Assembly: GCA_047616325.1 (NCBI GenBank)
Contig: JBLHGN010000122.1
Coordinates: 1-10,079 of the forward strand
Reading direction: 5' to 3'
DNA length: 10,079 nt
From: JBLHGN01 sp047616325
GTDB lineage: Bacteria; Pseudomonadota; Gammaproteobacteria; Pseudomonadales; Cellvibrionaceae
The notes under the pieces are model-generated. The model worked only from the letters and a program-made list of their open reading frames with translations, was not told the origin of the DNA and did no database searches. Position numbers and translations under genes: made by a program. Below are positions 1 to 7,009 of this stretch, one piece after another (positions within the stretch are counted from its first letter, which is position 1; each line of letters begins with the position of its first letter).

Positions 1-329
1 CTTAGGCGCTAACGTAGCAGCGACCTTGCTAACGCCCTTAGCACTGGGAGTTTCATTGATAGCCTGAGCTAACAAATGAGGTGGAACACTGCCATATATG
101 ATAGATTTTCTAAAATCTCAGTTTATTGAAGATATTGCGGCCCCACAACGCTGTATAACATCGTCAGCAAACCGGTACTGCTTAAAACCTAAATTTACTC
201 GCTTCACTTAAGGGCTGCTCTAAATTTGCCTCAGCGGGAGTACTTCCGTTCATTTCCCTTAGCAAGTAGAGCGTCGTGGCGGATGGACGTAAGGGCGCCG
301 TATAGGTACAGTTACCATAAAGATACCGT
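1..329. other. left-edge stretch without a convincing gene
   Basis: I see no clear gene here. On the minus strand one frame runs from a GTG at 205-207 to the window edge with a single interruption, a TGA at 118-120. The part before the TGA contains FKQYRFADDVIQRCG and the part after it contains YGSVPPHLLAQAINETP. No Shine-Dalgarno site or recognisable domain supports either part, so this could be a decayed gene, the start region of a gene running off the left edge, or chance. The heptamer GCTAACG occurs twice near the edge (8-14 and 28-34). No terminator hairpin with a T-run follows the phospholipase-like gene that ends at 330. Confidence 0.2.
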
Positions 330-1044
330 TTATAATCTACCCCAAAGATCCTCGAACACAAAACCATACCGCTCGAGCAGTTTTTTCTCAAAGGTAAGCA
401 CCAAGTTTTCTTCATTGCGTTCACTGGCGCTGCGCGTCCAATTAAAACTCCCGTTAATTAAGCGACTTTGATCAGCAATGGCAAATTTGTGATGCATATG
501 ATTGGCGGTGAGATCTAGTTTGACAGGAATTCCATAGCCATCGAGCCTAGTAATATCAGAGCCCATGTCTTCCGATTTATCGTTGTCGCTGATAATGCGA
601 ACACTTACACCACGCACAATGCATCGTGTATTGCCGCACTGATTCGATCATCCGAAATTGTAAAGACACAAATATCTAACGACGATTTAGCACCTATACA
701 AAATTGAATGACTGCGTCGCGGCAGTCCTTGCCGGGAGAAAAATAGACCTGCGATGGCATGATTTCACGAGTCAAGGGACTGAGTGCTTTGATGGTTTTT
801 TCCAACCAACGAGAAGCTCTTACAGTCTTGTCTTTATCGATTTCTTGAGCCAAAAGATAATTACGAAAACATCAAAGCTACGATCAACCATAAATCGACG
901 CCCCTGCTCGGTACAGTCCATTGTCATCGTTTTAAGTTCATATTTTTCGGACGGGGATAACACAAAATCGTCAAAGGTTTTCTGTATTAGTTGCTCAAGC
1001 TCGCACTCACTTACCTTTACCTTATCGGTAGAATGTTTTGTCAT
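330..1044 (-). pseudogene. phospholipase D-like (single HKD) protein, two frameshifts
   Basis: Three adjacent minus-strand frames (1044-820, 853-605, 617-330) read as one protein if one base is restored at each of two points, giving 238 residues. The first point is the T4 run at about 866-869: a fifth T continues the frame as DVFRNYLLAQEID. The second is at about 613-615: TGCGTGG read as TGCCGTGG joins HDALC to RGVSVRII. The N-terminal ~100 residues look helical and I do not recognise them. The C-terminal half is a PLD-like domain with YFSPGKDCRDAV, SLDICVFTISDD, the HxKx4D motif (HHKFAIAD) and NGSFNWTRSASERNEEN. This is the arrangement of single-HKD nuclease or cardiolipin-hydrolase-like proteins, which work as dimers with one HKD motif per subunit. 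No signal peptide is visible. The substrate cannot be told. Both lesions have the same sign and lie in short homopolymers, so sequencing error is as likely as true gene decay. The ATG at 1044 has no strong ribosome binding site. Confidence 0.75.
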
Positions 1045-1241
1045 GGTAGTGCCACATACCCTTATTAAATAAGACTATCGGATTCAGGCAAGACCATTAA
1101 CGTTGTAGCTCCAGTACTCAGCAGTCGTATACGTTTACCTTACAGACTTGCTGGATAACGCTACTGCACCACCCGTTAATTATTAATACCTTTCGAGAGC
1201 CAACTTTTTAGAAGAATCACTAAAAAATTTGCAATGCTTCG

Positions 1242-1844
1242 TTAGCCATTTTTTTTCGCAATTATATATAAATGTAAATTCGGCCAGTCGTCATTTTCCA
1301 GGTGCCTACATATACAGCCACAGTCACTCAATATTTTCAAAAGCGCAGGAATGCCAAGTGCTGCATGATAAAGCTCCTGACCGAGACACGGGTTACTCCC
1401 ATCTCCAGCTTCATCTACGGCACCGCTAGTAAAGATAAACACGTCATCATCGGCCAATATCTCACACAACTTTCGGAGCACTAGTTCTTGGCTCTTCAAC
1501 GGAACATGCCAAATACTATCCCAAGCCGAAATGAAATCGTATTTTTCTACAAAATTCCACTCGCAAATATCCGCATGACTAAACACCAAGTCTGGGTGTC
1601 GAGTTTTAGCATGCTTTAACATTTCGATTGAAGAATCCAAACCCTCAACCTCAAAACCATGTACTAACAATAAATCAATAATACGGCCACTGCTGCCGCA
1701 GCCAACGTCTATTGCTTTACCCGATGGTTTAGAAAATTGGAGCGCTCTCTTATGCTGACCAATACCATTTTCACGATTGAATTCAGCTCCACTCCAATGG
1801 TCTGCAATTTTATTGTAATTGCTTGCCTGATCTACGGGATTCAT
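1242..1844 (-). CDS. class I SAM-dependent methyltransferase
   Basis: A complete 200-residue protein with the Rossmann-type methyltransferase fold. Motif I is AIDVGCGSSGR (residues 44-54), which binds S-adenosylmethionine. The acidic end of strand 2 is VEGLDSS with D70. HADICEW (90-96) contains the adenine-contacting aspartate, and YDFISAWDSIWHVP (102-115) is the motif IV region. The length suits small stand-alone methyltransferases of the Methyltransf_11/25 type. The acceptor substrate cannot be inferred: there is no fused recognition domain and the neighbours are unrelated. The ATG at 1844 is preceded by AGGA about six bases upstream, which supports this start. It shares its strand with the GH16 gene upstream (100-base gap), but the fold gives no reason to link it to glucan use. 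The end has no T-run terminator. Confidence 0.85.
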   Translation of the reverse strand: MNPVDQASNYNKIADHWSGAEFNRENGIGQHKRALQFSKPSGKAIDVGCGSSGRIIDLLLVHGFEVEGLDSSIEMLKHAKTRHPDLVFSHADICEWNFVEKYDFISAWDSIWHVPLKSQELVLRKLCEILADDDVFIFTSGAVDEAGDGSNPCLGQELYHAALGIPALLKILSDCGCICRHLENDDWPNLHLYIIAKKNG

Positions 1845-1944
1845 TTTTTCCTATCGTCTTTTGCTCGTGAAGTACAACCTCGTCGGCCCTTCGACCTGCT
1901 CGGCAAAACCAAATGCCATGTATTAAAGGCCACCCTCTAATGAT

Positions 1945-3426
1945 CTAATCGTTCACATTCTCTGATTTTTCGATACTACTGGAAAGTTCGGCGAAGGTTA
2001 TTGAGCCACTTTTTCCGTTGGCAGCCTGAATTTCAAAACCGAGCGCGACGCCTTTGACGGGCCCCTTTCTTAGGGTCGTCGTAAGTTGAAACTCGCCATT
2101 TTTGGCCCCAATGGGTGTCGACACCGAAGCTGGAACAGACCCGCCGTCTGCTGTGTATACATAAATATGGGCACTGGCTGTGGTGTCGCCACTTATATTA
2201 GCGCTAGCCCGACCACGAAAAGTCACGATATCTCCAGGTTTCAAACCTTGTTTAATATCGGTGTTTTGAAAAATTATTTTTTCCTCTTTGCCGCTCTGAG
2301 GGCCCGTGTGTTTGAAAGTAACGGCACCTTCGCGAACTCTCACCACATCGGTCTCGTGCACGCCGCCAAAAACATCGTCAATCAATTCTCCTGAAGCGGA
2401 AAAAACCAAAGAACGCATATTCCACCCGTCTGTACTGTTGCCAAAATCGGCATTGCGTAGCAGCCTGGGCACGGCTTGCGGGAACGACTTATCGTCATAA
2501 GGATTGCTCCCAGCTTCAACCTCTGCAAAGTCAGCGATTCCGTCGTTGTCATCGTCTGGGTCTATCGAATCGACCAGGCCGTCTTTGTCGTTGTCGAGTT
2601 TGGGGGAATCGCCAAGATCATAGACACGCACATAGTCAATTTCCATCTTCTGCGGCCAAATGTCGGCGTCGATGCCCTTTTTCCCACCCAGGGTTCCGCC
2701 TACGGCAATATTTAGAATAAAGTGAAACGGCTTGTCGTAGGGCCAATCCTTCCAGCCCGTTTGCGGGTTTTTGTGCGTGTGGAATTCAGTGTCGTCAAGG
2801 AAGAAACGCATCTCATTGGGTCGCCACTCGACTGCGTAGACGTGAAAGGCGGTGTCCACATTCTTGGCCACTATGGATTTAGTGGGGCCCTCATCTCCAT
2901 GAAAATTGGAGTTGTGAAGGGTGCCGAGAACTGTGTTCATATCAGAGCCCACGTGCTCCATTATATCTATCTCACCACTATGGGGCCATCCACCATAAGC
3001 ATTCCCCGACGCCAGCATCCAGATTGCAGGCCAGGTGCCACGTCCGTATGGAAGCTTGGCTCTGACTTCGAAACGGCCATACTGCCAGTCGCCCTTACCT
3101 TTGGAAACTAAACGGGCCGACGTGTAGTCCGCTATGGCTCCAAAAATCTCTTCGGGTGACGGCTCCTTGCGCGCCTCAATAACGAGCAAGCCGTTCTCGT
3201 TTACGCGGGCGTTTTCGCTGCGCGCCTTGCTGTAATACTGCAATTCTTGGTTGAACCCCAGGATGCCGACGTTGTAACTCCACTTCGTGGGGTCGGGCAA
3301 CCCGGGGGTATCGAATTCGTCCGCCCAGACGAGAGTGGGCTCAGCGTGGCAAAAGGCCGCGGTAATTAGCCCGCACGTGAGGGCTAAGCCAGCAACAAGG
3401 TGACGAAAAATAGTTCTTTTTTGCAT
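1945..3426 (-). CDS. secreted GH16 endo-beta-1,3-glucanase (laminarinase) with TSP3 linker and C-terminal domain
   Basis: A 493-residue secreted enzyme. Residues 1-28 form a signal peptide (basic start, hydrophobic core, AAFCHA before the cut). The cysteine is preceded by Phe, so it is not a good lipobox. Residues about 30-270 are a GH16 domain: LVWADEF entry, ARLVSKGKGDWQYGRFEVRAKLP, GTWPAIWML and the catalytic stretch GEIDIMEH, in which E152 is the expected nucleophile, E157 the acid/base and D154 the helper. The extra Met in the ExDxxE form is typical of bacterial laminarinases. Residues about 278-310 are aspartate-rich thrombospondin-type-3 repeats (DNDKDG, DPDDDNDG) that should bind calcium. 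Residues about 320-485 look like a beta-sandwich (LLRNADFGNSTDGWN start), probably carbohydrate binding, but I cannot assign a CBM family. The ATG at 3426 follows AGGGA about six bases upstream. It should hydrolyse internal beta-1,3 bonds outside the cell and feed the divergent GH3/GH17 genes. Confidence 0.93.
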   Translation of the reverse strand: MQKRTIFRHLVAGLALTCGLITAAFCHAEPTLVWADEFDTPGLPDPTKWSYNVGILGFNQELQYYSKARSENARVNENGLLVIEARKEPSPEEIFGAIADYTSARLVSKGKGDWQYGRFEVRAKLPYGRGTWPAIWMLASGNAYGGWPHSGEIDIMEHVGSDMNTVLGTLHNSNFHGDEGPTKSIVAKNVDTAFHVYAVEWRPNEMRFFLDDTEFHTHKNPQTGWKDWPYDKPFHFILNIAVGGTLGGKKGIDADIWPQKMEIDYVRVYDLGDSPKLDNDKDGLVDSIDPDDDNDGIADFAEVEAGSNPYDDKSFPQAVPRLLRNADFGNSTDGWNMRSLVFSASGELIDDVFGGVHETDVVRVREGAVTFKHTGPQSGKEEKIIFQNTDIKQGLKPGDIVTFRGRASANISGDTTASAHIYVYTADGGSVPASVSTPIGAKNGEFQLTTTLRKGPVKGVALGFEIQAANGKSGSITFAELSSSIEKSENVND

Positions 3427-3701
3427 GATAGTCCCTAAAAATACGTTTGCTTTTTATAATAATTTAACACTAAGGTGTGATCTGTCTCCGCCAAAATACA
3501 CTCGAGAATGCAGTATCTTTGGCCATCGGGACCTCAGCATAACATTTCACTATCCAGCGCACTATAAGATGCAGCGCACTCAGAACTGTAGTAACGATGG
3601 CGATTATCACGATGTGCGTCATAACATATTTTTCAAAATTAGCTACTTAGTATTTCGCAGATTCAATACCGACGCGCTATGCACCTACTTTTATAAAACT
3701 T
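3427..3701 (-). promoter_or_regulatory. control region of the GH16 gene with paired CAGCGCACT repeats
   Basis: This gap lies between the end of the AraC-type gene and the start of GH16, both on the minus strand. At 275 bases it is large enough for a separate GH16 promoter. An A/T-rich stretch with a -10-like TATTAT lies about 25-35 bases before the GH16 start, but I find no good -35 at the usual distance, which suits activator-dependent expression. Two identical nonamers CAGCGCACT sit at 3555-3563 and 3572-3580, 17 bases apart, a geometry seen in direct-repeat sites of AraC-family proteins. Read on the minus strand, 3556-3566 is TATAGTGCGCT, which differs by one base from TATAGTGCACT in front of GH3. 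No protein-coding frame here is convincing. Confidence 0.4.
3555..3580 (-). repeat. direct repeat CAGCGCACT x2, candidate regulator half-sites
   Basis: Two exact 9-base copies (3555-3563 and 3572-3580) are 17 bases apart, about 135-150 bases upstream of the GH16 start. The copy at 3555 extends to match the palindromic site before GH3 (10 of 11 bases). The shared motif and position make it a candidate binding site for the adjacent AraC-type regulator. That is inference only. Confidence 0.4.
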
Positions 3702-3721
3702 TTACTGCGCCGATTGCGCAG
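3691..3721 (-). terminator. possible weak intrinsic terminator at the end of the AraC-type gene
   Basis: A perfect 6-base stem, CTGCGC / GCGCAG (3705-3710 and 3716-3721) with a 5-base loop, covers the last codons of the regulator. Read on the minus strand it is followed by TAAAAGTTTTATAAAAG, which is A/T-rich but lacks a clean T-run right after the stem. It may reduce read-through into GH16. Confidence 0.3.
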
Positions 3722-4538
3722 ATCGCCTTCTGAATTCATCTGGACTAACGCCACACGCCTTTTTAAAAGCCTTGGAGAAATTAAACCCATCCTTGTAACC
3801 AATTTGTATCGCTATTGCGTGCAAACCCCAACTTGTTTCGCGCAATAGACTTTTCGCACGCTGCATGCGTATCTCGATCACTTTTTGCATAGGGCTTAGC
3901 GTAAAGTACTTTAAACAGCGCCGATGTAAAGTAGCAATTGAACAATGCGACTTTACCGCCAGCAACTCCACCGTCCACGAAGCATGCAAATGCTTGGCAA
4001 CCTCCGCAAACAATAACTCAAGGCGATGCTCTTCCAAACTAATACGCTTTTGCGGGCTGAGAATTTCCTCCACATTTACAAACAACTCTTCGTTGAGTAC
4101 CTGTTTGGCGCTAGCACTAACCTTGCTCACCAACAATTCCAAGAGGTGCTGCAACTGCGAATTATCCAGGCGGCTCAAGCTAGTGGCGCTTCTAGAATTT
4201 AAGTGACTCCAGCGCGCATCCACCTCCAACAAAAACCACGCAAACACCCACGTTTTTGAGGTCATTCGGTAGCTAAAATCTTCGCCTTTTAACAATAAAC
4301 CCGCATGCGATGGAGACAGCTCCTCGGTGCCTGCGTCTGTAACTAGCTCGCCACTGCCCTCGCAGGTTAACAACAACGTGTGAAAATCGGGTTTTTTGCG
4401 TGTGCAAATGTAATGATCGCGAGCGTAAGTAACGCCAGCGAGATGAATGGACTGTGCCGCAAATAGCGGCGCATCGTCACGCGTGATAAAGATCTCGGAG
4501 GTTGCGGGGCCGAGTTCAAGCCGATTTGAAATATCCAT
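3702..4538 (-). CDS. AraC-family transcriptional regulator of the glucan locus
   Basis: A complete 278-residue regulator. The N-terminal ~165 residues form a cupin-like sensing region (HTLLLTCEGSGELVTDAG, HAGLLLKGEDFSYRM) that would bind an effector, plausibly a beta-glucan oligosaccharide. The C-terminal ~100 residues hold the two helix-turn-helix units of the AraC DNA-binding domain. The first is around 188-210 (WTVELLAVKSHCSIATLHRRC). The second is around 236-258 and is followed by the family signature: IGYKDGFNFSKAFKKACG, then VSPDEFRRR. There is no signal peptide or membrane segment. The ATG at 4538 is preceded by AGGA seven bases upstream. The gene is divergent from the GH3 gene across about 155 bases and lies upstream of GH16 on the same strand, so it is placed to control both. 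Whether it activates or represses cannot be seen, though most AraC sugar regulators activate. Confidence 0.9.
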   Translation of the reverse strand: MDISNRLELGPATSEIFITRDDAPLFAAQSIHLAGVTYARDHYICTRKKPDFHTLLLTCEGSGELVTDAGTEELSPSHAGLLLKGEDFSYRMTSKTWVFAWFLLEVDARWSHLNSRSATSLSRLDNSQLQHLLELLVSKVSASAKQVLNEELFVNVEEILSPQKRISLEEHRLELLFAEVAKHLHASWTVELLAVKSHCSIATLHRRCLKYFTLSPMQKVIEIRMQRAKSLLRETSWGLHAIAIQIGYKDGFNFSKAFKKACGVSPDEFRRRSAQSAQ

Positions 4539-4694
4539 AAAGCAATCCTGATAGTTTTGGCCATGGCTTTGACATCTTACGCCATAGCTTGCCGCAATGC
4601 TCTTTCATATAGTGCACTACAATTCCTCAGAAGGTTCGATCGTAGAATAAAAACCTAGATGTCGGCAGACATCGCGATTATTGGAGATTTCCTC
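4539..4694 (+). promoter_or_regulatory. divergent control region between AraC-type gene and GH3 operon
   Basis: This region carries the promoters for the regulator (minus) and the GH3-GH17-GH17 unit (plus). A perfect -35 hexamer TTGACA lies at 4569-4574, but nothing like TATAAT follows at 16-18 bases. A -10-like TATAGT lies at 4608-4613 with only TAGCTT at the matching -35 position. This mismatch is typical of promoters that need an activator. Transcription from TATAGT would start near 4620 and leave a leader of about 75 bases before the preferred ATG at 4695. The 10-base palindrome TAGTGCACTA (4610-4619) overlaps this -10. Confidence 0.45.
4608..4619 (+). promoter_or_regulatory. palindrome TAGTGCACTA, candidate operator
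   Basis: A perfect 10-base palindrome at 4610-4619, inside TATAGTGCACT (4608-4618). The same 11-mer with one change occurs on the minus strand before GH16 (3556-3566). Because it overlaps a -10-like element, a protein bound here could block transcription, or the -10 match could be accidental. A role is inferred from the shared motif only. Confidence 0.35.
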
Positions 4695-6968
4695 ATGCAA
4701 TTAAATCACGTGTTAGATACCGGCTTTGGCGATACCGGAATTAGCGGTACCAAAGTAAGCCCATTCGATACCCAAGTCTCAGCGCTTTTGGCCCGCATGC
4801 AACTCGATGAAAAAATTGGTCAACTGTGTCAGGTATCTGGCTGCCATGGCGCAGTGCCAGAGCCCATGCTTTGGGCCTTGCGCGAAGGGCGCATAGGCTC
4901 TGTTTTGAACGAAGCGGATCTAAACACGGTGAACGAGCTACAGCGTATTGCGGTGGAAGAGAGCCGGCTCGGCATTCCGCTGCTCATTGGCCGCGATGTG
5001 ATCCACGGCTTTAAGACTATTTTCCCTATTCCTATCGCCCAAGCTTCGAGCTGGAACCCTAACGTAGTGAGCGAAGGGGCCCGAATTAGCGCCTTAGAGG
5101 CATCCACGTGCGGCATCAATTGGACCTTCGCGCCGATGATAGACATATGCCGAGACCCCCGCTGGGGAAGAATAGCCGAAAGCTTGGGAGAAGACCCCTA
5201 CCTATGCGGCCAACTCGGTGCAGCTATGATAAAAGGCTTTCAAACTGATAGTTTAGGCAATGCCGGGGCCATTGCCGCATGCGCCAAACATTTTGCTGGT
5301 TACGGCGCTTCTGAAAGCGGCCGAGATTACGCAACCGTCATTCTCTCTGAGAACGAACTACGCAATGTGCACCTTCGCCCCTTCAAAGACGCCGCCGATG
5401 CCGGAGTAGCTACGTTTATGGCGGCGTTTAGCGACCTTAATGGTGTACCCGCTTCTGGCAACACGTGGTTAATGGACGAATTATTAAGGGATGAGTGGCA
5501 GTATAAGGGCGTTGTCGTCAGCGATTGGGACTCCATTGGCCAGCTTTCCGTTCATGGCTTTACTGCCAACGATAAAGAAGCCGCCTACGAGGCTGCCACT
5601 GCCGGCATCGACATGGAAATGGTCAGCACAACCTACAGAGATCACCTGCAGGCATTAATTAGTGAAGGGCGAGTTTCTATAGAAAAGCTTGACCTAATGG
5701 TGTCTCGCTTATTAAGCCTTAAATACGAACTGGGCTTATTCGACAACCCTTATATCGAACTTGCTAGCCTTCCAAAAGTACTCAATGAAAGGCATTTAGC
5801 TGCGGCAAAAGACGCAGCTATCAAAAGCTGCGTACTGCTCAAAAATCAAAACCAAACCCTGCCCTTAACAACCACCCGCATCAAGTCTATGGCCATTATC
5901 GGCCCCCTTGCCGACGATGCTTACGAGCAACTGGGCACCTGGATTTTTGACGGTGAGGCAAAGCACAGCGTGACCTGCCTAGACGCCATCAAAGAGGCAG
6001 TAAACAGTAGCAACACCGAAGTGCGTTACGCCAAGGCTCTTGAGACCTCGCGCAGCCGCTCCACTGAAGGGTTTGCCGAAGCCGTAAATATTGCCCGTGA
6101 GTCAGACGTGGCCGTTCTATTTCTCGGCGAAGAGACTATTTTGTCGGGCGAAGCCCACTCGCGTGCAAATATCGATTTACCGGGAAGCCAAGAACAACTT
6201 ATTGAAGCCATCGCCGAGACCGGAGTACCGATCGTTTTGGTGATTCTAGCGGGAAGGCCGCTAACACTCGAAAAAATCATCCCGAAAGTTGATGCCGTAT
6301 TGTACGCTTGGCACCCCGGCACCATGGGAGGCCCGGCAATAGCAGACCTGCTGTTTGGTGTGGAATCACCCTCGGGTAAATTACCCGTCTCATTTCCCCG
6401 CGTGGTCGGCCAAATACCTATCTACTATGCGCAGAAAAATACAGGCAAACCCGCCAGCGACAATACCTATGTGAAGATGGATGATATCGCCGTGCGTGCA
6501 CCTCAAACCTCACTCGGCATGACCGCTGCCCACCTAGACACCCATTTCACACCTTTGTTTGAATTTGGCTATGGCTTGTCATATAGCTCCTTTGAATATA
6601 GCAATATTGGTGTATCCCAGCATAATCTGCACCTCGGCGAATCTATAGAAGTTCACGCAGACTTAAGCAACACCGGTGAATGTAGCGCGGAAGAAATTGT
6701 ACAGCTGTACGTGCGCGACTTAGTAGGCAATGTCACTCGTCCAGTAAAAGAACTGAAAGGCTTTCAGAGGGTAAAACTTGAACCTAAACAGAGCACCAGA
6801 GTTTCCTTTACTTTACATACAGACGAACTGGCCTTCCATGATAGAAAGATGCAACTGATAACTGAACCAGGGCACTTTCACGCGTGGATAGGCGGAAGCT
6901 CATCTACCGAACTACGCATTGAATTCGAAATACTTACAGAACCAAAAAGAACCGAACCGAACAATTAA
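4695..6968 (+). CDS. GH3 beta-glucosidase, cytoplasmic (BglX-like domain layout)
   Basis: A 757-residue enzyme from the preferred ATG at 4695, which has GGAG (4683-4686) eight bases upstream. An in-frame ATG at 4659 would add 12 residues but has no ribosome binding site. The first domain is the GH3 TIM barrel, with GRDVIHGFKTIFPIPIAQA, the KHF motif, and VVVSDWDS, whose Asp (D277 from ATG 4695) is the expected nucleophile. The second is the alpha/beta sandwich, with CVLLKNQNQTLPL and LSGEAHSRANIDLPG, whose Glu is the likely acid/base. It ends in a fibronectin-III-like domain (EEIVQLYVRD through HAWIGGSS). No signal peptide is visible, unlike periplasmic BglX of E. coli, so it probably acts in the cytoplasm and releases glucose from the non-reducing end of imported beta-glucan oligosaccharides. 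It is the first gene of a unit with two GH17 genes (41-base gap to the next). Preference for beta-1,3 bonds is inferred from its neighbours. Confidence 0.93.
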   Translation: MQLNHVLDTGFGDTGISGTKVSPFDTQVSALLARMQLDEKIGQLCQVSGCHGAVPEPMLWALREGRIGSVLNEADLNTVNELQRIAVEESRLGIPLLIGRDVIHGFKTIFPIPIAQASSWNPNVVSEGARISALEASTCGINWTFAPMIDICRDPRWGRIAESLGEDPYLCGQLGAAMIKGFQTDSLGNAGAIAACAKHFAGYGASESGRDYATVILSENELRNVHLRPFKDAADAGVATFMAAFSDLNGVPASGNTWLMDELLRDEWQYKGVVVSDWDSIGQLSVHGFTANDKEAAYEAATAGIDMEMVSTTYRDHLQALISEGRVSIEKLDLMVSRLLSLKYELGLFDNPYIELASLPKVLNERHLAAAKDAAIKSCVLLKNQNQTLPLTTTRIKSMAIIGPLADDAYEQLGTWIFDGEAKHSVTCLDAIKEAVNSSNTEVRYAKALETSRSRSTEGFAEAVNIARESDVAVLFLGEETILSGEAHSRANIDLPGSQEQLIEAIAETGVPIVLVILAGRPLTLEKIIPKVDAVLYAWHPGTMGGPAIADLLFGVESPSGKLPVSFPRVVGQIPIYYAQKNTGKPASDNTYVKMDDIAVRAPQTSLGMTAAHLDTHFTPLFEFGYGLSYSSFEYSNIGVSQHNLHLGESIEVHADLSNTGECSAEEIVQLYVRDLVGNVTRPVKELKGFQRVKLEPKQSTRVSFTLHTDELAFHDRKMQLITEPGHFHAWIGGSSSTELRIEFEILTEPKRTEPNN

Positions 6969-6999
6969 ATATAAACCTTAAGCAAACAAAACAATCTTT

Positions 7000-7009
7000 G
7001 GAGATAAAC
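7000..7009 (+). promoter_or_regulatory. ribosome binding site that sets the GTG start of the first GH17 gene
   Basis: GGAG at 7000-7003 lies six bases before the GTG at 7010. A longer reading from a TTG at 6998 would place this site inside the coding sequence, so the GTG is the better start. Confidence 0.6.

Noticed and set aside
1..14. CTTAGGCGCTAACG resembles the end of an integron attC site
   Set aside because: The core RYYYAAC / GTTRRRY pattern is not met and there is no partner site or integrase in the window.
1890..1912. CCTGCTCGGCAAA near 1895 matches, inverted, TTTGCCGAGCAGG near 8933
   Set aside because: A shared string of about 13 bases in 10 kb can arise by chance and the flanks do not extend the match.
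2722..3111. 129-codon plus-strand open frame opposite the GH16 gene
   Set aside because: It is an antisense shadow of the catalytic domain, with no domain of its own and no supporting ribosome binding site.
4625..4650. GGTTCGATC resembles a tRNA T-arm
   Set aside because: No acceptor stem, anticodon arm or CCA end can be built around it.
4829..5146. 105-codon minus-strand frame inside the GH3 gene
   Set aside because: It is an antisense shadow of the conserved GH3 barrel, and its sequence shows no recognisable protein features.
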